Assembly (NCBI GenBank): GCA_913061315.1
Contig: CAJXUC010000004.1
Span: 49,540 to 113,539, forward strand
Direction of reading: 5' to 3'
Source of the DNA: an uncultured Gammaproteobacteria bacterium
Lineage (GTDB): Bacteria; Pseudomonadota; Gammaproteobacteria; GCA-001735895
Length of the DNA stretch: 64,000 bases
Shown: piece by piece, positions 1 to 9,000 of the stretch
How positions within the stretch are numbered: the first letter of the stretch is position 1
How the letters are laid out: every line of letters begins with the position of its first letter
Made by a program: the position numbers and the translations under genes
The notes under the pieces: model-generated
The model's database searches: none
Told to the model about the DNA's origin: nothing
The model's input: the letters and a program-made list of their open reading frames with translations, nothing else

Positions 1-1111
1 GCGGTGGATTGTGCTTAAAAACAGCTTCTTCTAGTAGGTCAGTTAAATACCGTGTATTAAATTCTTTAAAGGCGGATGAATGAGCCTGATCAATAGAGGC
101 CATCATTTCACCAACACCAGTGCCATGCAGGGCTGATATATAATGTTGTGCCGCAAATGAAACAAAAGACAAGCGACGTTGAAGTGTTGTTTTATTGTAG
201 TCACGCTGTTCTGGCTCTAAACCATCCCATTTATTGACGGCAATTACCAGGGCTCTTCCGCTATTCAGCACAAAGCCCAGTAATGACATATCCTGATCAG
301 TTAAGCCATCTCGTGCATCGATGACAAGGACAACCACTTGAGCTTTTTCGATTGCTTCCAAAGCTTTGATAGCACTAAATTTTTCAACTTTTTCATGAAC
401 TTTGCCACGCTTTCTAACACCAGCCGTATCAATTAAAGTGTAATGCTTACCGTGACGCTCAAAGGGTACTGAGATAGTGTCACGTGTCGTGCCGGGCTGA
501 TCAAAAGCAACCACTCGCTCTTCACCAGCCAGCCTATTAATCAGTGTCGATTTGCCAACATTAGGTCGACCAATAACTGCGATAGTGGGGCCATCTGGCT
601 CTACTTCACCCGCAACCCCATCAGAAAATCCTGAAAGAATTTGGTCGAGTAACGGATTAATGCCTTTGCGATGTGCTGCAGAGGTTAAGTATACTCGGTC
701 AAAACCAAGCGCATAAAATTCAGCCTCGGCTTGATCGGGATTAATGCCGTCAACTTTATTAACAACCACACGAGTTGGCTTTCCAGACTTTCGGACAAGC
801 TCGGCAATAAATCTATCACCACTAATGAGACCGTCTTGAGCATCAACCATAAAGATAACTTCATCCGCTTCTTCAAGTGCCAATAACGTTTGCTTTGCCA
901 TCAAGTCGTCTAGGTCTTGTTTTTGACCGCTTAAACCACCCGTATCAACAATGATAAATTTTTTGCCTTCGCGAAGGCCTACACCATACTGACGATCCCT
1001 TGTCAGGCCAGGCTCATTCGCAACTATGGCATCACGACTCCGAGTCAACACGTTAAACATGGTTGACTTACCTACATTGGGCCGACCAATAAGTGCTATA
1101 ACTGGAATCAT
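1..1111 (-). CDS. der: Ribosome biogenesis GTPase Der (EngA), 3'-truncated by window edge
   Basis: Tandem-GTPase that acts in 50S subunit maturation. The reading frame opens with MIPVIALIGRPNVGKST, so the first P-loop is at residues 9-17; a second GRPNVGKS-type P-loop falls near residue 180. About 370 codons are present. The frame runs off the window at base 1 just after a KHNPP motif, so most of the C-terminal KH-like domain is missing from view, not from the gene. The start overlaps the bamB stop by four bases (ATGA, 1108-1111), which supports both the start choice and co-transcription with bamB. No internal stop was seen in the stretches I translated. Confidence 0.95.
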   Translation of the reverse strand, partial: MIPVIALIGRPNVGKSTMFNVLTRSRDAIVANEPGLTRDRQYGVGLREGKKFIIVDTGGLSGQKQDLDDLMAKQTLLALEEADEVIFMVDAQDGLISGDRFIAELVRKSGKPTRVVVNKVDGINPDQAEAEFYALGFDRVYLTSAAHRKGINPLLDQILSGFSDGVAGEVEPDGPTIAVIGRPNVGKSTLINRLAGEERVVAFDQPGTTRDTISVPFERHGKHYTLIDTAGVRKRGKVHEKVEKFSAIKALEAIEKAQVVVLVIDARDGLTDQDMSLLGFVLNSGRALVIAVNKWDGLEPEQRDYNKTTLQRRLSFVSFAAQHYISALHGTGVGEMMASIDQAHSSAFKEFNTRYLTDLLEEAVFKHNPP

Positions 1112-2280
1112 TTTTGAATCAATTTAAATGAACTGAGTGTGCCGTCGCTATCCATAGCAAAAATTTGGTTATCCCATTTAAACGGCGTCGAGTAATGACG
1201 TTTATTGTTTGGACGAAGGCGGCCAATCAATGCCCCATCCGACTGATTAAACCAGTGAATATAGCCATCTAAATCGCCCACTATAATTTTATCTTCGAAT
1301 AACAACGGTGCGGATATTTTGCGAGCATTTAGGACGTCCTGTTTCCATAAAGCGCTGCCTGTTCTTTGATCGATTGACCAAATATGGCTTATGTCACTAC
1401 TAATGTATATGGCATTATCATCCATTGTCATCGCATTGAAACTGGAAAATTTACGAGACCATAATTCTTCGCCATCGATTGCCTGTATTGCCGCTATCCG
1501 CCCCTGATATGAGCTAACATAGATAACACCATTTCTAATAATAAATTGTCCGTCAACATCAACAAGCCTTTCAATTTCTGAACGTCCTGTCGGTTGACTC
1601 ACTGCAATTTCCCAAGCAACCTGCCCACTTGCTTGATCAAACGCAGCCATTTTTCCATCGTCAAATCCTGCGATCACTAATTCATTATATAATGCAGGAG
1701 CACTATTACCTGTTAACGATAAAGGAGGCACTTGGTGAGTTACAGACCATTGAATCAGCCCTTCAGCAAGTGATATTGATGACAAACGTCCATCGACAGT
1801 TCGAAGAAACAAACTGTCACTATTGAAAACAGGTGGCGATCGAATTTCACTTTTTAGTCTTGCTGACCAACGTAATGTTAAATCATCACTAATACGGTCA
1901 TAGACATTCAGTTCTCCATTACGAGAGCTTGCGATGATAATACTATCATTGCCAATCAGACCTGTGATCGATTGAATGTTTGTTTCATATTCCCAATTAA
2001 GTTTGCCACTATTGGCATCAAACCTTTTAATTAAACCATCGGCATCAACTGTTAAAATCTCATCCCCTATGAGCAGTGGTTGTCGATTATAGGAACCAGA
2101 ACTAATCCCTGCTCCAGTTTTGATGGTTAACAGCTGATTAAATTTAAGGCCATTTTTAATTTCAGTTAGCGGTGCGGGTGGTTCACTATTATCTGTTGAG
2201 GCGCAAGCAGCCAAAAAAATAATTAGCCAAACGGCTATTAAGGCTCTGAACCAAGATACCGGTGAAAAATACAACTTCAT
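1108..2280 (-). CDS. bamB: Outer-membrane assembly lipoprotein BamB
   Basis: BamB is the beta-propeller lipoprotein of the BAM complex that inserts outer-membrane proteins. The 390-residue product begins with a lipoprotein signal peptide whose lipobox LAAC ends at Cys26. Repeats of the PQQ-binding type (for example GKLNWEYET, GQVAWEIAV, GEELWSRKF, GSALWKQDV) form the propeller blades. It directly abuts yfgM upstream and overlaps der downstream by four bases, the usual gammaproteobacterial yfgM-bamB-der arrangement. Confidence 0.95.
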   Translation of the reverse strand: MKLYFSPVSWFRALIAVWLIIFLAACASTDNSEPPAPLTEIKNGLKFNQLLTIKTGAGISSGSYNRQPLLIGDEILTVDADGLIKRFDANSGKLNWEYETNIQSITGLIGNDSIIIASSRNGELNVYDRISDDLTLRWSARLKSEIRSPPVFNSDSLFLRTVDGRLSSISLAEGLIQWSVTHQVPPLSLTGNSAPALYNELVIAGFDDGKMAAFDQASGQVAWEIAVSQPTGRSEIERLVDVDGQFIIRNGVIYVSSYQGRIAAIQAIDGEELWSRKFSSFNAMTMDDNAIYISSDISHIWSIDQRTGSALWKQDVLNARKISAPLLFEDKIIVGDLDGYIHWFNQSDGALIGRLRPNNKRHYSTPFKWDNQIFAMDSDGTLSSFKLIQK

Positions 2281-2910
2281 TTAACCAGTACTACCCATTC
2301 CAAGATCATCCAGCTTTTGCTGCAAAAAGTCAGTATTAGCAGGTGCAGGCTGACTTATTTGTGCTTTACGATAAGCATCAGCTGCTTCAGCCTTTTTGCC
2401 CTGAATGGCATAAAGATCCCCTCTTAACTCTTCAATGCTAGCTGTAAATTGCTCAGGGAAATCAATTGATAACGTTTTGAGCGCTTCATCATAGTCAGTC
2501 ATTTGAAGCTGCACCGTTGCAAGACGCCTGCGAGCAACATAAGACAGAGGGCTATCCTCAGCTTTACCTATTATCTGCTGTAGATGATGCCGTGCTTTTT
2601 CATAATCCTCGTCTTCGACTCGTGTTTTAGCCAATGCAAAACGTGCCATCGTGGCATATTCACTGGAGGCATATTGGTTTAACAACGTATTAGCCTCATC
2701 GTCTGCAACACTATTATTACCAGATTCAATCGCTTCTACCATTTGAATAAAATGACTAGATGCTTGTTCTGCATTAGTTTCCTGGTAATCGATCCAGTAT
2801 CGGTATCCAATTAAACTACCAACACCTATGACGATACCAGCAACAACCGCTCGTCCATTTTCCTTCCACCACTGTTTTAGCTTTTCGACCTGTTCTTCAT
2901 CTGTTGCCAT
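2281..2910 (-). CDS. yfgM: YfgM-type membrane-anchored TPR protein
   Basis: 209-residue protein with a charged N-terminus, one membrane segment at about residues 21-38 (AVVAGIVIGVGSLIGYRYW) and a periplasmic TPR-like helical region. In Escherichia coli YfgM is an ancillary partner of the SecYEG translocon together with PpiD, linking it to periplasmic chaperones. The stop codon abuts the start of bamB. Family membership rests on the N-terminal WW-KENGR-TM layout and on the conserved place between hisS and bamB. Confidence 0.9.
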   Translation of the reverse strand: MATDEEQVEKLKQWWKENGRAVVAGIVIGVGSLIGYRYWIDYQETNAEQASSHFIQMVEAIESGNNSVADDEANTLLNQYASSEYATMARFALAKTRVEDEDYEKARHHLQQIIGKAEDSPLSYVARRRLATVQLQMTDYDEALKTLSIDFPEQFTASIEELRGDLYAIQGKKAEAADAYRKAQISQPAPANTDFLQQKLDDLGMGSTG

Positions 2911-2980
2911 TGTATTTCCGACTATTTTTTGTTGATTATTTTAACGACTTGACGAATTTTAATAACATCAAGCCAGGCAT

Positions 2981-4249
2981 TTAAAGGATCTCGTTCAATT
3001 TACCCGCTAATTCTATTTGCAATACTTCGATTTGTGGGCGATCTTCACGGAGATATTTCACTACTATTGAACCTGATTCAATTTCAGAATCACCCAGTAT
3101 CAAGGCAACTTTTGCACCTGATTTATCAGCTTTTTTCATCTGACTTTTAAAGCTGCCACCACCAGAGTGGACCGTTAGCCCAAGATTGGGGTGATGATCA
3201 CGTAAACTTTCCGCTAATTTCTGCCCAATGCTTGCCGCATCGTCGCCACGCATTGAAAAGTAAATATCACATGGATGCTCCATATTGGCTTTATTCTGAT
3301 CGACTAACATTGATATTAATCGCTCACAACCCATTGCAAATCCAGCTGCATGACTTGGTTTTCCACCCAATTGTTCGACCAAACCATCATATCTTCCACC
3401 AGCACAAATAGTCCCTTGTGAACCCAACGAATCGGTAACCCACTCGAATACAGTGTGGCAATAGTAGTCTAACCCTCGAACTAACCTTGGATTAACTTCA
3501 TAAGTGACACCACCGTGATCAAGAATAGACTTCAATTGAGAGAAATGTTCACTCGACGCTTGATTGAGGCTGCCCTGTAATTTCGGTGCATTATTAATCA
3601 ATGACTGCATATCAGGATTTTTACTATCAAGCACCCGAAGAGGATTAGTCTCTAACCGTCTTAAACTATCTTCATCAAGAGAGGACCGATGATCAGAGAG
3701 GTATTCAACCAATACCTGACGGAAGTGTACTCGACACTCATTGCTACCTAAGGTATTAATTTGTAATGCGATATCTTCAAGCCCAAGCTGCTTCCAAAAT
3801 CGAGCTGCCATAAAAATTAATTCGGACTCAATATCGGCACCTGACATACCGAAAGTTTCAGCACCAAATTGCTGAAATTGACGATAACGCCCTTTCTGAG
3901 GTCGTTCATGCCTAAACATGGGGCCGCAATACCAGAGTCTAAGAAGCTGATCATTAACAATGCCACTTTCTAACACAGCGCGCACGACGCTCGCAGTATT
4001 TTCTGGACGTAGGCTGAGGCTGTCACCATTTTTATCATCAAAAGTATACATTTCCTTTTCGACAATATCGGTTGCTTCGCCAACAGAGCGTTTGAATAGT
4101 GCTGTTTTCTCAACTATAGGTGTGCGTATTTGGCGGTAACCATAAGACTCCACTAATGCCCTGTAGTTATCTTCTAATTGGTTCCAGACAGGCATGTCTG
4201 AGGGTAGAACATCGTGCATTCCACGTATTACCTGAACTTGATTTCCCAC
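2981..4249 (-). CDS. hisS: Histidyl-tRNA synthetase
   Basis: Class II aminoacyl-tRNA synthetase charging tRNA-His, cytoplasmic homodimer. The 422-residue length is normal for the bacterial enzyme. Visible landmarks are the N-terminal RGMHDVLP motif, a motif 2 region with MFRHERPQKGRYRQFQQFG, and the histidine-specific LVRGLDYYCHTVFEW motif; a C-terminal anticodon-binding domain follows. It starts two bases after the rodZ stop. ispG, which normally sits between rodZ and hisS in gammaproteobacteria, is absent. Confidence 0.97.
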   Translation of the reverse strand: MGNQVQVIRGMHDVLPSDMPVWNQLEDNYRALVESYGYRQIRTPIVEKTALFKRSVGEATDIVEKEMYTFDDKNGDSLSLRPENTASVVRAVLESGIVNDQLLRLWYCGPMFRHERPQKGRYRQFQQFGAETFGMSGADIESELIFMAARFWKQLGLEDIALQINTLGSNECRVHFRQVLVEYLSDHRSSLDEDSLRRLETNPLRVLDSKNPDMQSLINNAPKLQGSLNQASSEHFSQLKSILDHGGVTYEVNPRLVRGLDYYCHTVFEWVTDSLGSQGTICAGGRYDGLVEQLGGKPSHAAGFAMGCERLISMLVDQNKANMEHPCDIYFSMRGDDAASIGQKLAESLRDHHPNLGLTVHSGGGSFKSQMKKADKSGAKVALILGDSEIESGSIVVKYLREDRPQIEVLQIELAGKLNEIL

Positions 4250-4251
4250 GA

Positions 4252-5298
4252 CTAGTTGGTTCCTATTGTTAACCGGGCAGTATTGTCATCCGACGCTTGG
4301 CTAGCAATATCAATTGACTGGTCATTAAAAGTCACTTCAACACCACGTCCATTGCCAAAGAACGCATTGAATGGTGCTTCCCCCCTAATTTGAATAGTCC
4401 TATTAGCACGTAATAAGTCATAAACTAATTGATGGTTATTAACATCTTTAATATCAGCCCACGTATCGGCATTAACAACAATATTGAGTAGATCAATACC
4501 CTTGGGTGCTACATGGGAAGCGTCAAAAGACGGAGATCTAGTCGTAATCGAAGTCCCTTCTATTATTGAGGCATCTGCAAAGGCAATGGTTTTCGAGGTG
4601 ACTTGAGGCTCAACTGGTATTGTCGAAACCACAATAGGCTTTATTGCAATAGGTTTAATCTGTTCTTGAACAACCTCAACCGGTGCATTTACTATTACCG
4701 CCTCATCATCTTTAGGAGAATTGTCAACTTTATCAGCTTTGGCTTCTGGCTCATCTAAAGGTGCTTTGTTAACGCCAATAGGCTCATCAAGCACTTCAAT
4801 TGTCTCAGCCTCAGTAACCAGTTCTATCATTGAGACGTCATTTGAGGCTTCAGAGCTTGATACTATTGACTCTAAATTATTTTGAGTTTTATTCCACCAC
4901 CAAGCTGACAATAGAGCAATTAACATAATGATAACGAGATAGGTTGCCCATTTAATACCAGCGTTCTGAGATGACATTTCTGGTCTCAAAGAGCTGGTGA
5001 CATTAATAGGCGGGTCATTATTAGAGTACAGCTCTGAATAGCATTGAATCATCTCATCTTCATTGAGCGATACCATTCGAGCGTAGGCACGCAAGTATCC
5101 CTTTACAAAAATGGGCGCCGTTATGTCATTAAAGTTGTTTTCTTCAATGGCTTGTAATATATCCAAACTAAGGTGCATTCGTGATGCAACATCTTCAATA
5201 GATAAGCCTTGAAGAATTCTAGCCGCCTGCAACTGATCACCAGGACCGTTATTGACTTGCATAATATCTTTATCGTCAACTGTTTCTATTTCATTCAT
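4252..5298 (-). CDS. rodZ: Cytoskeletal protein RodZ
   Basis: RodZ links the MreB cytoskeleton to the inner membrane and sets rod shape. The 348-residue product has an N-terminal cytoplasmic helix-turn-helix domain (about residues 21-85, GDQLQAARILQGLSIEDVAS), a single membrane span at about 117-135, a long acidic, Pro/Val/Glu-rich periplasmic linker, and a C-terminal beta domain (about 265-345) with NADTWADIKD. It lies three bases after pilW and two before hisS on the same strand. Confidence 0.92.
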   Translation of the reverse strand: MNEIETVDDKDIMQVNNGPGDQLQAARILQGLSIEDVASRMHLSLDILQAIEENNFNDITAPIFVKGYLRAYARMVSLNEDEMIQCYSELYSNNDPPINVTSSLRPEMSSQNAGIKWATYLVIIMLIALLSAWWWNKTQNNLESIVSSSEASNDVSMIELVTEAETIEVLDEPIGVNKAPLDEPEAKADKVDNSPKDDEAVIVNAPVEVVQEQIKPIAIKPIVVSTIPVEPQVTSKTIAFADASIIEGTSITTRSPSFDASHVAPKGIDLLNIVVNADTWADIKDVNNHQLVYDLLRANRTIQIRGEAPFNAFFGNGRGVEVTFNDQSIDIASQASDDNTARLTIGTN

Positions 5299-5301
5299 GA
5301 T

Positions 5302-6048
5302 TTATTGTAATGCTAACCAAGATTTAAGTTCTGCTGAGTTCGGAAATTCCAACTCAAGCTGGTGTCCTAATGCCTTAACATTATTCAATTCATTAATTCC
5401 AAGTTCAATTCTAATGGCTAACCATAAGCTTCTTGCCGTCGGTCGGTCAACTAAATGGAACCGGTCAATATAATTTTTGGCTGCAGCAAAGTCACCATCA
5501 TCGAGTTCGATAGTAGCCATTTCAATTAATGCATTGCCAAAGTTACTTTTTATTACTAACGCTTTTCTCAAGTATGTTTTTGCCTTTTCCTTTTCCTCAA
5601 TCATTAAAAGACATCGAGCAGCATTGGTATAAGCATATGCTGGAGTCTTATATAAGGGGTTTTTCAAGGCCCTTAAAAAATACTTTTCAGATTCAGCTTG
5701 CCGACCATTATTGCATAAAAAAGCACCGTAGTTATTAGACGCCTCAGAATTTTCCGGGTCTAACTCAGTTGCAATCTTATAGTGTTTTTGAGCAGTGCCT
5801 TTTTCCAACAACCGTTCTTGGAGCATTGCATAAGCATTATGTGCAGAAGCTGATTCTGGGTCTTTATCTATTGCTCTCAGTAACTTTATATTTGCCTGTC
5901 CGAGATTATTTTGACTCATGTATCCAAGCCCAAGCTGCACATTGATTGCACTGGCCTTTTCATTTTGATCCATGGGTTCGCCGCCGACGGTAACACAGGC
6001 CGTCAAGATAGGCAGCAACAAGACTAATAACCCTGCTTTAATGTGCAT
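5302..6048 (-). CDS. pilW: Type IV pilus biogenesis/stability lipoprotein PilW (PilF)
   Basis: Outer-membrane TPR lipoprotein that helps assemble or stabilise the PilQ secretin. The 248-residue product starts with a lipoprotein signal peptide, lipobox LTAC with Cys18, followed by about six TPR units such as ASAHNAYAMLQERLLEKG and SEASNNYGAFLCNNG. Its start overlaps the 3' end of rlmN by 11 bases, indicating translational coupling. No other pilus gene is in the window, so a pilus cannot be claimed from this gene alone. Confidence 0.9.
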   Translation of the reverse strand: MHIKAGLLVLLLPILTACVTVGGEPMDQNEKASAINVQLGLGYMSQNNLGQANIKLLRAIDKDPESASAHNAYAMLQERLLEKGTAQKHYKIATELDPENSEASNNYGAFLCNNGRQAESEKYFLRALKNPLYKTPAYAYTNAARCLLMIEEKEKAKTYLRKALVIKSNFGNALIEMATIELDDGDFAAAKNYIDRFHLVDRPTARSLWLAIRIELGINELNNVKALGHQLELEFPNSAELKSWLALQ

Positions 6049-7159
6049 TCTTTAGCCCGCCAATGTCTTGCAAGCTGAGTTGGTATTTTTGACTACGCCG
6101 ACTTCGGTCCTTAAATTGACCTGCCAATTGACCACAGGCAGCGTCTATATCTTCACCCCTAGCTCGACGCGTCACGGTAATAATGCCTTTACTTGAAACA
6201 TACGCCCGAAATCGATCAATTGTTTCTTTATCTGAACATTCGTAAATGGCGTGTGGGTAAGGATTGAAAGGAATCAAATTAAGTTTACAGGGTATGTCAC
6301 TGATAAGTTTTGCTAACTCTTTGGCATTCTCAAGACTGTCGTTAATACCTTTTAACATCACATACTCAAAAGTAATCTTGCGACTTTTATAGCCATCAAT
6401 GTAGGAATGACAAGCGGCTAATAGCTGGTGAATTGGATATTTTCTATTAATTGGCACAATTTCGTCGCGGATCGCATCATTGGGTGCGTGTAACGAAACG
6501 GCTAGACTCACATCGGTTACTTGGCTCATTTTTTCCATAGCAGGAACCACACCTGCAGTACTAATTGTGACTCGACGCTTGCTGAGCGCATAAGCATAAT
6601 CATCACACATCATATCAACCGCAGCTATAACAGCATCGAAATTCATTAACGGTTCGCCCATACCCATCATGACAACATTGGTAATGCCTCTCTCATTACC
6701 TTCCTGCAGTAAACTATGATGCGCTAGATGTAACTGAGCAATAATTTCTGCAGTCGTTAAATTACGATTGAAGCCCTGTTTGGCAGTCGAACAAAAAGTA
6801 CAGTTCAGCGTACATCCAACCTGTGAAGAGATACACAAAGTGGTGCGCATTTTTTCTGGAATAAGAACACATTCTACTGAGTTTTCAGTACCATCCACAT
6901 TCAACAACCACTTTCGAGTGCCGTCTTTAGACTTTTGAATAACATCGACATTAGGTAAATCAATACAGGCTTTTGCCTGTAATTTTTCACGCAGTGACTT
7001 AGACATATCGGTCATTTTTTCAAAGTCAGTAACGCCTCGCTGATGAACCCACTGCATGAGCTGTTTAGCGCGAAAAGACTTTTCTCCAATACCGATAAAG
7101 TAGGATTCTAATCCTGAACGGTTCAGGTTAAGTAAGTTTGTCTTTTCAAAATCGGACAT
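6038..7159 (-). CDS. rlmN: Dual-specificity 23S rRNA/tRNA m2A methyltransferase RlmN
   Basis: Radical-SAM enzyme that methylates C2 of A2503 in 23S rRNA and A37 in some tRNAs. The 373-residue length is typical. The iron-sulfur cluster motif CTLNCTFC places cluster cysteines at residues 116, 120 and 123, and the RGEDIDAACGQLAG stretch near the C-terminus carries a catalytic cysteine. It is the first gene of the minus-strand block rlmN-pilW-rodZ-hisS-yfgM-bamB-der and lies opposite thrC across a 357-bp gap. Confidence 0.97.
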   Translation of the reverse strand: MSDFEKTNLLNLNRSGLESYFIGIGEKSFRAKQLMQWVHQRGVTDFEKMTDMSKSLREKLQAKACIDLPNVDVIQKSKDGTRKWLLNVDGTENSVECVLIPEKMRTTLCISSQVGCTLNCTFCSTAKQGFNRNLTTAEIIAQLHLAHHSLLQEGNERGITNVVMMGMGEPLMNFDAVIAAVDMMCDDYAYALSKRRVTISTAGVVPAMEKMSQVTDVSLAVSLHAPNDAIRDEIVPINRKYPIHQLLAACHSYIDGYKSRKITFEYVMLKGINDSLENAKELAKLISDIPCKLNLIPFNPYPHAIYECSDKETIDRFRAYVSSKGIITVTRRARGEDIDAACGQLAGQFKDRSRRSQKYQLSLQDIGGLKNAH

Positions 7160-7516
7160 TAGGCCTCAAATGGTGAGTGGATATTTAAAAAAGTGGTCTC
7201 TTAAAACAAGTAATTCTTTACACAATGACGTCAATTAAGCCCCTCTAATCATTAGCGTGCTGCAAACTAGCACAAAAGCTATAGAGCTCGTTTGATAACG
7301 ATAATATATGATCTAAACAGTTTGTTGATTTTACGCACAATTACTAACAAGTTGAAGCGATTAGACAGTAAATTTTGCTCTATCAGGCCAGTTTATCGAC
7401 CAGACTCAACCAAAACAGCTTGTTCGCCCTATTCGGTGAGATATAATCTTAATTTTTAACCATCAATATGATCGTAAACATTCGATGATGATTGATAATA
7501 ATTTGCTGGAACCCTC
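7160..7516. other. Divergent intergenic region rlmN/thrC
   Basis: 357 bp without a credible gene. It must hold the promoters for rlmN (minus) and thrC (plus). Only the thrC promoter is clear by eye. An 8-bp palindrome TGACGTCA occurs near 7230. I see no tRNA or riboswitch signature. Confidence 0.6.
7420..7447 (+). promoter_or_regulatory. Sigma-70-type promoter for thrC
   Basis: TTGTTC (7420-7425) and a consensus TATAAT (7442-7447) are spaced by 16 bp, about 70 bp upstream of the thrC start codon. This is the best match to a housekeeping promoter in the rlmN/thrC gap. Confidence 0.6.
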
Positions 7517-8998
7517 ATGCTTTTTGTTGAAACCCGTGGAAACGACGCTTCATTTCCAAAACAGGTTAAATTTTCGGATGCCATATTAGCCCCTATAGCA
7601 TCGTTTGGTGGCATTTACAGTCCAGAAACCATGCCAAAATTTGGGCCTACATTTCTTCAAGATCATCTTAATCAATCGTATAAATCACTGACTCTATCGA
7701 TATTAAATTTGTTTGAAGTTGATATCGACGCTCAAACGTTACAAGAGGCGCTTGCTTTGTACGACCGATTCGACGACCCGACCAATCCAGTACCGCTGGT
7801 TAATGTCGGTGACAACGTCTATGTCAGTGAGCTATTTCATGGCCCAACTCGGGCTTTTAAAGATATGGCCTTGCAACCCTTTGGTTATATATTGGCATCT
7901 TTAGCAAAACAGCGCCAACAACAATACTTAATCCTGGCTGCAACTAGTGGTGATACGGGTCCAGCGGCTTTAGAAACATTTAAGAACTGCGAGAACATTC
8001 AAGTCGTTTGTCTTTACCCTGAAGGTGGCACGTCCGATGTGCAGCGCCTTCAAATGGTAACCGAGTCAGCCCCAAATCTAAAAGTAATTGGCATTAAAGG
8101 CGACTTTGATGATGCACAGGCGGCTTTGAAATATTTGCTTGCGTCTCCCACATTTAAACAGCAACTGAATAAACTAAATGTTTCTGTATCTGCCGCTAAC
8201 TCCGTTAATTTTGGCCGCATTATTTTTCAAATTATGTATCACATCCACTCTTACCTTGAACTTGTGCGGAAAAATGTCATAGAGCTGGGAGACAGGGTTT
8301 ATCTGAATATTCCAAGTGGTAACTTCGGTAATGCCTTGGGGGCTTACTATGCAAGAAAAATGGGATTGCCAATTGAAAGAGTAATTGTGTCTTCAAATGT
8401 TAATAACGTGCTAACTGAACTGATTAATACAGGCAAATATGACATTTCTGAGAAGTCTTTAGTTAAAACCACATCGCCTGCCATGGATATATTAAAATCG
8501 TCAAATGTCGAACGAATACTGTTTGATTTATTTGGCTCATTACGGACACATGAACTCATGCGGCAACTTGATGAGCAACGTTTCTATCAGTTGGAGCCTG
8601 AAGAACTGGCCACATTAAAACAAATATTCATCGCTGACTTTTGCACTGACGAACAGAGCAATCAATTCATTCAAAAACACTATGCAAAGGGTTATTTAAT
8701 GGATCCACATACTGCGACCTGTTTTAAGGTCTATGACGATCCATTACTCAGTACATTACCCAGTATTGTCTACTCTACCGCTGAATGGACTAAATTTTCA
8801 TCATTAATTGATCAGGCTATTACGGGGCAATCGGGTCGCTCTGATAGGGAAGCTCTTGAATCAATTTCGACTGCAGCCAATATAGGCATCCCAGCCGTTA
8901 TTCAGGCTTTGTTTGATAAACCTGTTTGTCATAGCCTAGTCATCGACAAGCATTTAATCGAAGATGAAATATTGCGCTTTATGAACGAACAAACTTAG
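7517..8998 (+). CDS. thrC: Threonine synthase
   Basis: PLP-dependent enzyme converting O-phospho-L-homoserine to L-threonine. The 493-residue product belongs to the long, two-domain form of the family. The PLP lysine is in HGPTRAFKDMALQ, Lys115, and the phosphate-binding loop is AATSGDTGPAA. A good promoter precedes the gene. It converges with the MFS gene, only two bases separating the stops. Its pathway partner hom is 2.6 kb downstream on the other strand, so they do not form an operon. Confidence 0.96.
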   Translation: MLFVETRGNDASFPKQVKFSDAILAPIASFGGIYSPETMPKFGPTFLQDHLNQSYKSLTLSILNLFEVDIDAQTLQEALALYDRFDDPTNPVPLVNVGDNVYVSELFHGPTRAFKDMALQPFGYILASLAKQRQQQYLILAATSGDTGPAALETFKNCENIQVVCLYPEGGTSDVQRLQMVTESAPNLKVIGIKGDFDDAQAALKYLLASPTFKQQLNKLNVSVSAANSVNFGRIIFQIMYHIHSYLELVRKNVIELGDRVYLNIPSGNFGNALGAYYARKMGLPIERVIVSSNVNNVLTELINTGKYDISEKSLVKTTSPAMDILKSSNVERILFDLFGSLRTHELMRQLDEQRFYQLEPEELATLKQIFIADFCTDEQSNQFIQKHYAKGYLMDPHTATCFKVYDDPLLSTLPSIVYSTAEWTKFSSLIDQAITGQSGRSDREALESISTAANIGIPAVIQALFDKPVCHSLVIDKHLIEDEILRFMNEQT

Positions 8999-9000
8999 GC

